Positions 40,526 to 53,557 of a DNA stretch of 64,000 nt are shown here, in pieces (the stretch's first letter is position 1; the number at the start of each line of letters is the position of its first letter). The DNA lies in contig CM049306.1 of the NCBI GenBank assembly GCA_026874595.1, forward strand, positions 33,124,019 through 33,188,018, read 5' to 3'. The notes beneath the pieces are model-generated. The model saw nothing but the letters and a program-made list of their open reading frames with translations. It searched no databases and was not told the origin of the DNA. Source of the stretch: Sipunculus nudus. Taxonomy: Eukaryota; Annelida; Sipuncula; Golfingiida; Sipunculidae. Made by a program: the position numbers and the translations under genes.

Positions 40526-41189
40526 GTATGAACCAAACCCTGATCATGATATATGCTCTAACATGATTGATTATCATCAACTTTTCGTCTCATAAATATT
40601 GATTTGTTTTTAAGCTATTTTATTCAATTATATTATGTATTAAGTACTTGTACTTTTACTCATGCATAGACCCTTAATGTACTTTTAAAATTCCTGTGCC
40701 AGTATATGGATTTATACTTGTAGAATTTCGAAGTCTTTTACTTGGTCTTAAGTACAGACCCTTGCACTTTACCCATCCTGTTGAGTATCGCCAAGTGTCG
40801 CTAGAAATTAGTCATACAATAATTAGTCATACAATAAATATTCCTGCCTGCATTTTTAATCTCTTTTCTGTAATTAAATTAAATATGAAGTACCTGTACT
40901 TTTACTCAAGTACAGACCCTTATATAAGATATATCTGACATTTAGAAACACAACATAGTCACCAATGTGTAAGTTAGCATGGATTTTACTAAGACGAATT
41001 TATTAAAATAACCCTATTGTGTCGATCACCTACAAACACACGCATGCTCGCACGGACACCCACAGATACGCACATTGACCATACAGCTCAACACTGAAAA
41101 GCCTTGTGTCCGATACGTTTTGACAAGAGCATTATATTTAAAGATAAAAACAATGGATTACCATTTAGTTTTTATTAACATTGATTAAC

Positions 41190-41446
41190 AAATCATTCAA
41201 ATATATACTCTGTTGTGTTTGCATGGCTAAAATGTTCTTAGGTCACTGTATGGGACACAGTATATTCCTATATTAAAAATCTAAAGTTCATCTCTGACAA
41301 CCCCATGAAAAGGGTCTATATATCTTGCAGACCTTAGAATCCTTTAGGACATGAGGTCGAAGATAGACTTAAAAAAATAAACAGTCTTTCAGTTTATGAT
41401 TTCCTGAAAGCGTCAAACAGCAGACCAAACGCCTCACAGCAAGGAT
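41190..41446 (-). repeat. 3' flank of cav copy 8, duplicated at 49.73-50.0 kb
   Basis: TTTGCATGGCTAAAATGTTCT, GGACACAGTAT and the end of exon 2 are repeated in the same order at 49795-49998 (TTTGTATGGCAAAATGTTCT and so on). Confidence 0.8.
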
Positions 41447-42234
41447 CAAAACAACAATGTATACAAAGGCTCCAGAATTTCTTGCAGGCCAGACATTGCA
41501 TCTCCAAGCCTTTGTAGAACGGTGTGATGAACCAGATGTGATAGAAGGCGAGCACAGCGAACTCACATCCCCAGTACGCTGCGATAAAGATGCCGTACCA
41601 GAAAGTCAAGATTTTGTAGGTGACATTCTTCCAGAAGTTGAAGCATTTGAAGCTCAGCCTGTAACAGCAGTCGATGCTGTGGATGTCATCTGGTTCAGCG
41701 ATCAGCTCCTCAAAGGTGAACTAAAACAAAACAAAATACAGGTAATTTATTTTATATAAAATATATATTCGGCAAATTATTGTTTAACACCGTTTATTTG
41801 ACTTCTTATAATTTGAATCTCTTTTACTTTTGATCGCCCATATTTCACGATTTTGAAAAATCTTTATTGTATGCATATTTTCTGTAAAGTAAGAAATCAA
41901 TTCTTGGAACAATTGAAATAATGAAAACTAGTATATAGTAAAACAAATATTACATATATAAAGTCGAAAATATATCATATTTGGTATGTGCTAATGTTAA
42001 AAAATAAATGAATATGCAAAAGGAAAAGGCGTTTTCATTATGTTTTAAGATCTATCGTAATCAATATAATGAATTTGTAATAAATTTGGAACTTACCGTC
42101 CTAAATATTAGACTAAAAAATCAGTAAAAAGGAATATATACGTAGTAATTTTAACTTACTGAGCCAAGATGCTTGTTGATTTCATTTGGGTCTCTGTACA
42201 GCAGATCAGGTTCACGTTCCAGTCCAAGTACCAT
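41394..42234 (-). CDS. CAV: caveolin, cav copy 8 (two exons, minus strand)
   Basis: On the minus strand exon 1 is 42234-42160, the intron 42159-41721 (GTAAGT...TTTTAG, phase 0) and exon 2 41720-41394, giving 133 residues and ending in TAA. Exon 1 is type A. Exon 2 has Thr27, Gly96 in place of the usual Asp, Lys106 in place of Arg, and the DPCCEAFGLLF tail also found in copies 9 and 10. The caveolin core is otherwise complete. It is convergent with copy 7 and divergent from copy 9; the shared upstream region of this pair is repeated between copies 10 and 11. Confidence 0.94.
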
Positions 42235-42317
42235 GGTGACTTAAGAGTGATGTTAAACTATTCTTCGACTTTCCCTGTATAGGATTCGAGTTGTGAATGT
42301 ATCGAGACCATCAGATG

Positions 42318-42324
42318 TATATAA
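42318..42324 (-). promoter_or_regulatory. TATA-like box of cav copy 8
   Basis: TTATATAC on the minus strand lies about 85 bp upstream of the ATG, with TGACAAACAAACG at about 42337-42348 and the AAAGAAACGGCGACAGTGCC block behind it, as in copy 7. Confidence 0.65.
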
Positions 42325-42349
42325 GCGTAACGTCTTCGTTTGTTTGTCA

Positions 42350-44370
42350 GGCACTGTCGCCGTTTCTTTGGTTACCTGTCCTCACATTAGACGTATAACC
42401 CTTTCCGTCGAGTTGTGGACGTGTCTGTACGAGAAATCATCCACTGTCCTTGACTGTCTTGATTAGGTAACGTGAACTCCGTGTTTGTTCTAAATTAGAC
42501 CTGATATATTAGCAATTATCATGCAGTATATGAATATCAGTTTCTACAATGACTGAGGAACCTGCTTGATCGTGCTAATTTAGGTATATCAGTCAGAATG
42601 TTAATTTTACAAAGAAAAATTATGACTTGATGGTTTTTTTTTATTTCAGCAGTAAGTTTCTTTTTTAATGAAATAAATCTGACCAATATGAGCAATTTTT
42701 TCGGAGTTGTTTCTGTCGCAGGTATAGAGCCAAATCTGACCTAATTTATGATCATTTAAAACGTATACAATATTGATATAGTAATAGTAATAATGTAATA
42801 GTAATATATGTATAGTAATAGTGAGATAATTGATTTGTTGAAACATACAAATGGATGTGTCATTAGACAATTACCCGACAGATGAAAAAGGCAAATGTAT
42901 GTTTTACCCTTCTTAAATTGTTTCAATAAAGTCACTCGAATCTTAATACATAGAAATCATCATTATAGTGAAGCAATAACAGAAAAGCAAATAAAACATT
43001 ATTAATTTATTGTAACATTCTGCAGGCTAGCCTGCAGTAGACAAATACTTCTGGTGTTAGCAGGGCCCTGTTCCAGTACCAAATGCAAGAAATTTATGAT
43101 CAACATGACATTGAAATACAAATATAAGTTACAATACAAATGTAAATGACATACTAAGACTGTAAAACTAATACAAAATGATATATTATACTTTAAATCA
43201 TTAGGTTTTTATGTAGTCAGAGGGATAAGATAACAACAAGCAACAAAAATATGCAAGATTAAATACCTTTGTACAATACAAGAAGCTGAGATACCGCTGC
43301 CAAACTGGTGAAATATGAACTTTTTTTAAACGTTACAAATTGGGGGCGCACTTTTAATGCAGAGCCTTACATTTATCGTGGGTCTTTTCATTCGTACAAG
43401 AAAAAAATCTTCGACAGTTCTTATGTTTTCATCTATATCTGTTAGTGTGTTTGTCCGTGTTTGGTTGATTTATTTTCGGTATAGAATATAGGCTTTGGTG
43501 TTACCGAGAGATTAAAAATATTTTTGCAGCTGTTAGACATGAGGCATTAACTTCGTGCACATAAAAAATACACAAATTCGTCTACCATCCGTAATCAGTG
43601 TCACTTTGTGCTGTGACTGGACATAGGGAAAGTTAAACTCTCATCGTTATATGTAATATGGAATGGTATTTTGGATATACGGCTGAATAAATTTAAAGTT
43701 CTCATATGCAAGATAAAATGACGTCTGCGCTGTGAGTCCGACTATCGGAGGTGTGGCTCTGTATAAGTACTATCTGCTATTATTGTTATTATCATTATTA
43801 TTTTTATTATTATAATTTTATTGTTATTGTTATTATTATTATCATTATTATTATATTTTTATTTTATTATCCCTTTTATTATTTTATTATTACTTTATTG
43901 TTGTTGTTGTTATTATTGTCATTTTTATTATTATTATCAAACAGCTTAGAGAATGTAACATTTTTTAAAACTTTAACCATGCAGGCAAAAGCGCAAAGTT
44001 ATGTAACTATATGTATGCGGCAAAACACTTTATTTTTCCTCAGATGTATCATGCACTAGAATAAATAAACTGCGAGAAAACTGTGAGCATTATTATTTAT
44101 TATTATTATGATTATTATTATTATTTGATATAATAAAATGTATTTCGTGTGTGATATATCACCATACACACTGGAATAAATAAACTGTGAGAAAACTGAG
44201 AACACAGTTATTTAATTAAGTAATTATAACCATCTTGACAATTTATCATTAAGGCGCCTGGCTTCTTAATTAACCCTCGCCTCTGACAGGGTTGAGGCAA
44301 TCACTGAAACGTGTTCCAACAACAAATACTGTCAGTAAGCGTGAACTGGTCACGCTGTAACAAACTAACG
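42350..44370. repeat. divergent intergenic region, duplicated at 51.7-53.5 kb
   Basis: Blocks in common with the copy 10/11 spacer, in the same order, include GAGATAATTGATTTGTTGAAA, GGATGTGTCA, AACAGAAAAGCAA, ATGGAATGGTATTTTG and GAGAAAACTG. A (TTA)n-rich tract fills 43775-43940 and explains the Ile/Tyr open frame. No gene is seen. Confidence 0.8.
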
Positions 44371-44383
44371 ACCAGTGTCTGAC

Positions 44384-44391
44384 TATATATA
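44384..44391 (+). promoter_or_regulatory. TATA box of cav copy 9
   Basis: TATATATA lies 104 bp upstream of the ATG, preceded by CTGTAACAAAC. TGAGGCAATCACTGAAACGT about 95 bp further up is a block shared with copies 6 and 11. Confidence 0.7.
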
Positions 44392-44487
44392 CGTCTAACA
44401 TCTGTACTAGCTGTCACTAGAATAAAATTATCCATTGTAACCAGAACACGGCAGGAAGTTAGTATCAGCTCTCATTTGGAAGTCATC

Positions 44488-45260
44488 ATGGTACTTGGAC
44501 TGGAACGTGAACCCGATCTTGTGCAGAGGGATCCGAATGAAATTAACAGACATCTTGGGACGGTAGGTTACCCTATACCATAATTGCTCGGCAACCCGTA
44601 ACATATCAAGTGGACGAGCTGTTTCTGAATATTAGAATAAACCGAAGGAACATGCAAATGTTATCTTTACACACTTTAATTTAAGTAACCATAACCTTTT
44701 ACTAGGTTAGTTTTAGTCCGGGGCAGTTTACATGACTCAGTAAATTCAGTTTAAGAAAAGTCGCTTATGACAGTTAATACGGTTTTTAGGTTAAAGTTTA
44801 ATGTAAGTATCACTCTGCATTTGAATGCATATGCAACGTTTTTTAAAGCATTTGCGTTTCAATACAACTCCATTATATTAAAGAAAGGTGTATAAAATTT
44901 GATGTTTCTAACAGTGAACACGTTATATTTCAGTTTGCGTTTGAGGAGCTGATTGCTGAACCCGATGACATCCACAGCATCGACTGCTGTTACAGGCTGA
45001 GCTTCAAATGCTTTAACTTCTGGAAGAACGTCACCTACAAAATCTTGACTTTCTGGTACGGCATCTTTATCGCAGCTTACTGGGGATGTGAGTTTGCTGT
45101 GCTCGCCTTCTATCACATCTGGTTCATCACACCATTCTACAAAAACTTGGAGATGCAATGTCTGGCCTGCAAGAGATTCTGGAGTCTGTGTATACATTGC
45201 TGTTTTGATCCCTGCTGCGAGGCATTCGGTCTTCTATTTGACGCTTTCAGGAAATCCTGA
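44488..45260 (+). CDS. CAV: caveolin, cav copy 9 (two exons)
   Basis: Exon 1 is 44488-44562, the intron 44563-44933 (GTAGGT...TTTCAG, phase 0) and exon 2 44934-45260, giving 133 residues. Exon 1 is type B (LVQRDPNEINRHLGT). Exon 2 has the normal signature with Ala27, Asn96 in place of Asp, and the DPCCEAFGLLF tail of copies 8 and 10. Exon 1 and promoter therefore group with copies 6 and 11 but the exon 2 tail groups with 8 and 10. AATAAA at 45509 is in a segment shared with the 3' flanks of copies 10 and 11. It is convergent with copy 10. Confidence 0.95.
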
Positions 45261-46460
45261 ATTTAGAGAGTTATCTATTTCAAAGGATCTCCTGGGTAAA
45301 GGAGGCTGTAGGACCTTAATGAATCAATGTTCGTTGTTGTGGTACTGATGACATTTGTTCCACAAATTTGTTCCACATTATTTAAATTAACTTTCCGGCG
45401 CAGAGAACGGCAACCATCTGTAGAGTGAGAGCAATGCTGGAGTCAAGATATTACCTCAGAATGTGTATATTTCACAAGATAGGATGCTTGTTCGTTATAC
45501 AATTTGTAAATAAATATTAACTTAAATCTGCTGGAGAGTTTATTTTAATGAAAATGACTTATGAGGGCGTGTGTGGGTGTGTGTGAGAGAGAGAAAGAAA
45601 GGGGGGGGGGGGGAGAGAGAGGAGGGAGCGTTACCCTGAAGACGAGTATTCCAAATCCCATTATATTACCATTTAAGATATTACACTTCAAAGGGGCCCA
45701 ATCACCTATTAAGCATGTTGCATTTTTCTTAATTCCCTTTAAAATAAGCCTGTACATGCCAAAACATTGCCTTGAAACCGTTTGCTTACTCCTGTAAACG
45801 AGTGTCCCAGATGTCAACATAAACATGGCACGTAGGACCGTGTGCATCGCGGAGCCACATCACGTGTCAGTATGAAGATGCCCTGACTGACTTGGTTAAA
45901 AAAAATGTAATGCATGTTCCCGCTGGCTGAAACACCGCAAGTTGCGGCTCACAATCAGACTTCCAGTGACGCGCCCTTATTATGGTAAACAGACACACGT
46001 GGACTGTGTTTACCAACCCGCATAGCCACAACAATGTGTTAAACAGCCGTCTGCGAGGTACCGAGAGTGTGTGCTTGAATGGTTTGCTGGGAAATTTTTG
46101 TATAAAGCAAAACTGAACTGATAGTGTGAAAGAATAGCCATAATATTGCCCCTGGTTATGGCCCTTTAACATGATATCACAGATTAAGCTGATCTAATTC
46201 AGTTTCAATAGGAAAACTATATAAAATATCTAAAAAAAATTCATCTACAATGGATTTTTTCACGTGAAAATGAAAGTTAACCTTATTACTCAATCAAAAT
46301 TTATAACATTTGTGATTTTAAGCCAGATATATAACTAGTTTCAAATTGTCATTTGACATTTGTTTAATTTTATCCCACTGAAAGGTGTCTTGCTGTTATT
46401 TGATGCGTAAAATTGTGCTCTTTAAAATATTTTTTAAATAATATTAAAGCATATGAAAGG
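45261..46460 (+). repeat. 3' flank of cav copy 9, inverted repeat of 50.0-50.76 kb
   Basis: AAATATTAACTTAAATCTGC, AATCCCATTATATTACCATT, AGGAAAACTATATAAAATAT and GCTGTTATTTG reappear in reverse complement, in mirrored order, between 50759 and 50000, and partly in direct orientation after copy 11 (to about 55990). The copy 9 version alone contains an extra block of about 475 bp. Confidence 0.85.
45691..46166. mobile_element. insertion present only in cav copy 9 flank
   Basis: Sequence between TTACACTTCAA and GATATCACAGATTAAGC is absent from the matching flanks of copies 10 and 11. The ends read AAGGGGCCCAATCACC and, inverted, TTAAAGGGCCATAACCAGGG, a partial inverted match. It encodes nothing recognisable and is probably a small non-autonomous transposon. 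Confidence 0.55.
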
Positions 46461-49400
46461 GGGGGGGGAACCCCTGGGCACCCTGAGCATACAATATATA
46501 GATTTGTTTTAAAGGAAGATGTTTCATGATGATTGTTTCTAACTGAATTTGAACACAGATATTCATACTTAAAGATGCTCTCTGATTTTAGAATAACACA
46601 AAGCTTTAGATGTGTTATAGAGCTGCCATTATGGTGGCTCAAATCCGAGATGTGGCAAATACATGTAAATACTTTAACAACTAGAAACTTGCATCCCAAT
46701 GGATACATGCCTCCGACATATGGGGGTCCTTATTGTGGGTTACTGCCAAACGGGTGTGCAACCACTCACCTCAGATATAAGAGTACACGTTTCGAAAACG
46801 CTTTCCGAACACACTGGAAACAGTGACTCCGAGTTGCTGGGCTCTCGACCCTGACTTGAACAGGTGACACTGCGAGGCGCAGGAGGCTAGACCTTGTGTG
46901 CCTTCACTTGTTTCTGCCCATATTCCAAGGTTTATTCGTGCATAAGTGACCGTACATTTGTGAATATTCCTTAACACCCTAAAAAGTGAAAAAAAAATGT
47001 TTGGTGTTTCAAATGAACTTGACATTTTGTCCCAACGTAAGGCACACGTGTAAGGTTTCTTTGACATTTTAAAATCAAACATGTTTCATATTTACACTTT
47101 AACGTTTCAGTTTGAGACGGTACATGTTCCAGCTCGAAACATATTTTAGGGAGAGGATTAAGACACGTTTTTCAACACGTGCCTGCGACATGTTTCAGGT
47201 GATAAACCCCCTGTTTTATCTTGAAACTGGAAACAGTTTGAAGCACCAGTTTGTCCCAATTTTGGCACACGTTTTCCTGCTTCATACTCATGACCCATTT
47301 ATCATTTTTTTATGGTTTGAGAGACATGTTTAAAAAAAACCTTACAAAATTACTTTACATTAATTCTTTTTGAGAAACTAAGGTAATACAAAACATGCTA
47401 CAGATCGAACTATCAACAAACACCCTAGGCCTAAAAGCTCACCTCAGAATTTCTCAAATAAGACAATATTTGAAAAGCACAACTTATTCTATTTCATAAA
47501 AGATATTTCCTGTAATTTAATCGATCATTTCAACTGCAAAATCTGCAAAGAATACTTAAAAATATAGGCACTTCAGGCAAATATCCTATATTTCCAAACT
47601 TTGTATGCCTGCTATCAGGCATAAATCTCATATAATTTTCAGCAGTTTGCTCTTGCCATGGCTGCTACATTGAAATTTCATAAATATGCACATGGTAGTT
47701 TTGAAGAAAATGCTAGACCGCCTCTTGTAAAAAAAAATGTATGTTGTCAAAACACAATGATTGTACACAAGTTGAACACACTTTAATGATTTAATGTTAA
47801 GTTTTGTCCACAAATGGACCATGAAAACTACTTCTAACAAGAAATAAAAATATGTGGGCAAATTAGGTAAAAAACAAACTGCATCAACAAAGGACTTAAT
47901 TGCGAGGTCTCAAGACAGTTTAAAGAGTGTGTGTAAATATGTCCTGTCATATATATGTTGAAATACAGAAAAATTATTATTATTGGGTATTGGGTATTAT
48001 TTAAGTACTTGACTAAATTAAAAACCAATACTGCTATTTTTAATACAGGCGTTTACTTTTAACGTGATTTAATTAAAAAATTATTCTGAAGTATTTTTTT
48101 ATAATATTTAACAAGCATATAAATAAAATAAATTTTGTGTTATCATCAACGATACGTTTTCTAATTAATATATTTCAATCCTGCAAGTATATATAATGGA
48201 CAGTGTGTATTTTCAAGATTTTTATCGGATATTCGGTCGCTCATCTTAAGATGGAAACGGAAACCATAACTTAAGATGGGTCGGACCCAATATCCGATCA
48301 AGATCTACAGATGCAGGCATACACCCTTGATGAAAAGAAAAAGAAAAACAGAATGAAGTACATGTAAATGCTCCTCTATATGATCCCTGAGTCATACCGC
48401 TTGTATATTTTTCTGATTCCCTGGGCTCCCGATAAACATCTACAGGTTTGAGTTCTACTAAGGTATACAACTTGTTAAACCCCCCAAAAAAGGACTGTAA
48501 ATCAGTTACAAAGATTAAAATGATATAAAACATTCCTATATATGTCCCCAAATCATACCGAATTATGCCTGAGTGCCTACCATTGAGAGAGAGAGAGAGT
48601 TCATGTTCAAATTTTTAGATGTTATATCATATGAAGAAAGCAAAGCAATTGATGAATGAAAAGTTTATAACCTTGAATGGTTTTATACCTTGAACAAAGA
48701 TTTTATCCTTATAGTTTTTCACTACATGAAAACTTTGAAAATAAAACATTTAACATTTGTGTATGGATATTATCTTTATTTAATAAAAATATATCTTAAA
48801 AATATTTAATATAGATAATTTTATTATATTGACAATAATTTGATGTATAACTATAATTAATATCAGTAAATAAACTTCGGTAGATGGGTCTGTGCCAAGT
48901 TGAAACCTTATCCCCATACATCAGTTTTTGGGTCTGATCCATCTCACCATTTCGCAAATTAATAAATATCCACATCGAATCAATGATTCGTTGCTCTTAT
49001 TTATTTCTTGTTTTCATCATTAAAATTCTGTTTTTCTTTATTCATATGGCCATAGTAGAACAGGATTGAACGCCGTGAGACACCGTGATTCGTAGAAAAT
49101 CGTGAAACTCGAGACAATTAGTTTTTGTTTTCTTGGAAGGTCACAACGGAGTCGTAACAATTAATAGTTCCATGTCATATCAGGCCGTTGTAATAATTAT
49201 TACAATAATGACCGTTATTACAATAGTAGTTGGCAAAAACTTGCCCTTACCAACCATTATTGTAAAAATGATTACAACCTTGCAATGCTTGTATTCATGT
49301 GGTCAGAAATTCAACAAATATGCTGAGTGGTTTACCAATATGCCGAGTTAAAACGGAACTTATCTCGCTCATGTTTTGTGTTGTAAGAAAGTATATTAAA

Positions 49401-49725
49401 AAAGCTGTGTCAATCGACAGTATACCCGTAGGCCATGAGGCGTCAGAAATGACGAAAATATTTGCATCTTCATGGAGCCTTTAAGGGCTTTTTAGTGAAC
49501 AGTTGGATAACTATCGTGCATTTCACTTAAGGTATGCTTTGTTAAAGTAACCGAAAATGTAATGTCTTTGGAGAGAAAATCATTAAAAAGCACCGAATAA
49601 GATATCTGTGTAAAATATCTTACACTGTAAATATCTCACACTCTCGTAACTCGATCTCCTCATGTTGATGTATGGTTTAGGAAGAGCATTGATAATTAAG
49701 ATAAAACAACGACTTGTGCATTTTA
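46461..49725. other. no gene recognised; dispersed repeats
   Basis: 46715-46980 matches 23300-23470. 48230-48960 matches 19860-20610. A GA tract lies at 48585-48599. The open frames (46370-47333, 48246-48551, 49133-49484) have no recognised domains and several overlap these repeats. Confidence 0.5.
48230..48960. repeat. dispersed repeat, copy B (with 19.9 kb)
   Basis: It shares the GATCCCTGAGTCATACC, CTGATTCCCTGGGCT, ATGGTTTTATACCTTGAAC and CTTAAGATGG blocks with 19860-20610. ATCGGATATTCGGTC at 48224 is inverted at 48281-48299 (ACCCAATATCCGAT), enclosing two CTTAAGATGG units. Confidence 0.65.
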
Positions 49726-49944
49726 AAGGGTTAACATTTATTTAAAAAAATAAAAACATCAAAAACTGCAGAAAGGTCAAGAAATATATTATGATGTGTT
49801 TGTATGGCAAAATGTTCTAAAGTCACCGAATAGGACACAGTATGTCCCTTATAAAAGTGTATAGGTAATCTTCGACTACCGCATGTAGAGAGTTAATAAA
49901 TATACCTGAAAGATGTTATTGTCCTTTATAACATCAGGACGACG

Positions 49945-49997
49945 TTCATGAATTTCTGAAGGCGTCAAACAGCAGACCAAATGCCTCGAAGCATGGA
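49945..49997 (-). pseudogene. remnant of caveolin exon 2 end
   Basis: On the minus strand the sequence from CATGCTTCGAGGCATTTGG through CTGTTTGACGCCTTCAG matches the last roughly 50 bp of exon 2, with a small deletion near the stop. Its 3' flank matches that of copy 8. The rest of the gene is missing, and at 50000 the sequence switches to the inverted copy 9-type flank. It marks a recombination breakpoint. Confidence 0.85.
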
Positions 49998-50373
49998 TAT
50001 ATACGTTTGATATTATTCAAACAATATTTTACAGAGTGCTATTTTACGCACCAAATAACAGCAACACACTTTTCAGCGGGATAAAAAAATAAACACGAGT
50101 CAAATGACAATCTACTGAAACCAGTTGTCTCTCTTGCTTAAAATTATAAATTTTGGTTGAATAAAAAAAAAGGTAAATTTCATTTTATATATGTGTACAT
50201 ATCGTTATTGGTAAATGAAAAATGTTTTGGGATATTTTATATAGTTTTCCTATTAATACTGCATGAGATCAGCTTAATATGTGATACTATGCTGAGGTGT
50301 AATATCGTAAATGGTAATATAATGGGATTTGGAATACCCATCTTTAGGGTATAACGCCTTGTCTCCCTTCCCC

Positions 50374-50377
<4 letters not shown>

Positions 50378-50446
<69 letters not shown>
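50378..50446. repeat. (CT)n-(CA)n microsatellite
   Basis: A CT run is followed by CA repeats. It is the inverted counterpart of the GT/GA tract at 45570-45620 in the copy 9 flank. Confidence 0.95.
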
Positions 50447-50759
50447 TCATAAGTCATTTTCATTATAATAAACTCTCCAGCAGATTTAAGTTAATATTTA
50501 TTTACAAATTGTATAACGAACAAGCATCCTATCGTTTAACATATAGACATCCTGAGGTAATATCTTAATTGACTCCAGCATTGCTCTCACTCTGCAGATG
50601 ATTACCATTTTCTTCACCGGAAAGTTAATTCTAATAGTGTGGAAGAGTAGAGCACTGAGACAAACCATCATCAGTACAACCACAACGAACATTAACTCAT
50701 TCAGGTCCTACAGCCGCCTTTACTCAGGAGCTTCTTTTGAAATAGATAACTGTCTAAAT

Positions 50760-51562
50760 TCAGGATTTCCTGAAAGCGTCAAAAAGAAGACCGAATGCCT
50801 CGCAGCAGGGATCGAAACAACAATGTATACACAGACTCCAGAATCTCTTGCAGGCCAGACATTGCATCTCCAAGTCTTTGTAGAACGGTGTGATGAACCA
50901 GATGTGATAGAAGGCGAGCACAGCGAACTCAACTCCCCAGTAAGCTGCGATAAAGATGCCGTACCAGAAAGTCAAGATTTTGTAGGTGACGTTCTTCCAG
51001 AAGTTAAAGCATTTGAAGCTGAGTCTGTAACAGCAGTCGATGCTGTGGATGTCATCGGGTTCAGCGATCAGCTCCTCAAAGGTGAACTAAAATAGAATTT
51101 TTTAAATAAATATTTTGAATATCCCTCATATAACATGTATACGTTTTAATTCTCCATAATGTAACGCGCCCAAATGACATGATTCAGACAAGTCTTTACT
51201 GCTTGATATATATTGTTATGAATAAAATCGTTCTTGGAACAGCAGTGGTGAATAACGAACCCTACTCTTTTTCAGTTTATAGATTCCTGCATGTAGAAAG
51301 TAAACGCAATCTTCCGTTAGAGAAATCATATCACATCTGTGTTTATATATGTAAATATTCATTTTACCTCGTAAACAAAATACACTCTGAAATGCAAAAT
51401 CCCTTTTTACCATGTTTTAAGTTTTATCTTAATTAGTTTGAGGAGTATGTGTAAAACAAAACTAAACGTAATGAAAATATAATTTACCGAGCCAAGATGT
51501 TTGTTGATTTCATTTGGGTCTCTGTACAGCAGATCAGGTTCACGTTCAAGTCCAAGTACCAT
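50760..51562 (-). CDS. CAV: caveolin, cav copy 10 (two exons, minus strand)
   Basis: On the minus strand exon 1 is 51562-51488, the intron 51487-51087 (GTAAAT...TTTTAG, phase 0) and exon 2 51086-50760, giving 133 residues. The donor GTAAAT is weaker than the others. Exon 1 is type A. Exon 2 has Thr27 and the DPCCEAFGLLF tail; Val77 replaces a cysteine kept in all other copies (WGVEF against WGCEF). TTTATT at 50497-50502 on the + strand is the AATAAA of this gene, 258 bp past the stop, in the segment shared with copies 9 and 11. A 165-codon frame on the opposite strand is a shadow of this exon. Confidence 0.94.
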
Positions 51563-51650
51563 GGTGACCTCTCGCGGAGAGATGCTGAACTTCTGTTGGT
51601 GTATCGCCGTTGGTTGTACTCGAGTAGTGAACGTAAAAGGACCAACGGGT

Positions 51651-51658
51651 TTATATAA
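51651..51658 (-). promoter_or_regulatory. TATA box of cav copy 10
   Basis: CTTATATAA on the minus strand lies about 90 bp upstream of the ATG, with TGACAAACAGATG at 51670-51682 and AGAGAAACGGTTATAGTGCA behind it, as in copies 7 and 8. Confidence 0.7.
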
Positions 51659-51779
51659 GCGCCATGTCTTCATCTGTTTGTCATGCACTATAACCGTTTC
51701 TCTGGGGACACGTCCTCACTTTCTTTCAAAGCCTGAACTTGATTGTCTCGATTACGTAAGATATAGCCACAATTAATGA

Positions 51780-53440
51780 GGCAATGTGAATACGGCGGCT
51801 TTTCTGTCTCTCACTTAGCATTTTATCGTTGAATCTGATTACGAGTCAGTTTATCGATTTTAAGATCAAAGAGAAACCCCTTGGATGGTACTAATTAACA
51901 GCAAATAATTCATACCGAATAGTGAGATAATTAATTTGTTGAAAGAGACATATGGATGTGTCAATAGATAACCCGATAGACGAAAAAAAGAGACAATGTA
52001 TACAACTTTTTGTTACCCTCTTTACAATGTTTTTATAACGTCACTTCAATTTTAAAACATAACGTAAAATTATCAGTATAGGGAAGAAAGAACAGAAAAG
52101 CAAGTAAAAACAATGTATGTAAAGCCTTGGTTCATTTATTCATATATAGGTGATACCATTACATCGTTCATTGACCATATAATAACTAATCGGAGAGATC
52201 GGAGAGGAGAGATTCAAAAATATGTTGCCACTGTGAGGAACGCACGATTTGGCAAATCATGGGGTCATGGTGCCTGGTTGTTGCTCGTGTAATAAATAGA
52301 CATATCCCGATGCTGCCATCTATTGGAAGATGTTTGTATTATCAAGGAGATAAGTCGAATTATTTTCATAGTGTGGATGGTATATAGACTTTGGGCACTG
52401 AGCACTTTCCACTTCTACAGGTAACTGGTGTAGTGGTGCATTATTTTCACATAGTCTATGATCTTATACTCAGCTGCACAGCCGGGGAGCAATGGAGACT
52501 AAATAAACTCATGTGTAAAACAAAGTCGTAATTGTGTTATTTAGATTGCGATATTTCTAAATATTATATCGATCAAGTAATAAATCGTCGCAATCATGTT
52601 ACCATAATGTTATTATGCTTTCGTTGTGTCAACAATTATTTTAATGATTCAATGCAAACAAAGAATGCAAAAATTTGTTTTCCTTATGTAATCATTTTCA
52701 TATTGTGCCGTTTTATATGGGCACTTTGTATGGAATGATATTTTGTATATACAGGTTGAATTAATTTAAACTTCTTATAATTGTTATATTATTCAAAACT
52801 TTAGCCAGGCAACGGAGAAACTCTTTATAACTATGAATTTTCTTAAAAACGGCGTCCGGAAAAACGACGTTCTACTTTATACAAATATAAGCGGCAAAAA
52901 ACTTTTCATTAAATGTAGCAGTGCTATCCGACTTTATAAAGAGATTTAAAATTTTAAACAGGGACACCCGGGGACCTTACGTCACAATGATTCATGCTTT
53001 CCGTTTGGTCATAGTTTATTGACATGCTGTACCCATTATATTTTCTGATGGATAGCCTGAATTCTTTAACTATAACATTTTTTTTTATTATTAGATATTG
53101 TCAGATGCTGGGCATGATATGTCATAATGTCCTAGAATTAATAAAGTGCGAGAAAACTGCGAATATTTGCCTACGAAAATTGTTTCATATCACATTTTAA
53201 TATTAGCTATAATCATTAATTTCCTATGAATGTCATGAAAAAGTCCGTAATTTGGCTATCATAAACCATTATATGATATTAATTGGCAGATGTATGCCGC
53301 GTTTTATATGTCATCAATTTCGCGAATAATTAAACTGAGAAAACGGTGAGCACACTAAATTAATTAAGTAACAGGTACCATCTTGACCTTTTCTCATTAT
53401 GGCGCCATCACAATTTATCATTAAGGCGTGTGGCCTCTTA
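51780..53440. repeat. divergent spacer of cav copies 10/11
   Basis: It is homologous in ordered blocks to 42350-44370 between copies 8 and 9. A stretch at 52150-52500 with no counterpart there (CGGAGAGATCGGAGAGGAGAG and onward) may be an insertion. No coding gene is recognised. Confidence 0.7.
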
Positions 53441-53557
53441 ATTAACTATACGCGTCTGACAGAGTTGAGGCAATCATTGAAACGTGCTCATACAAAAAGT
53501 AAGGCCAGTAACCATGAAACCCGTCACGCTGTAACAAACAAACGACTAGTGTCTGAC

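Noticed and set aside
50598-51095. 165-codon forward ORF, the longest in the window
   Set aside because: Its right half is antisense to exon 2 of cav copy 10 and its left half is antisense 3' flank; no domain is recognised.
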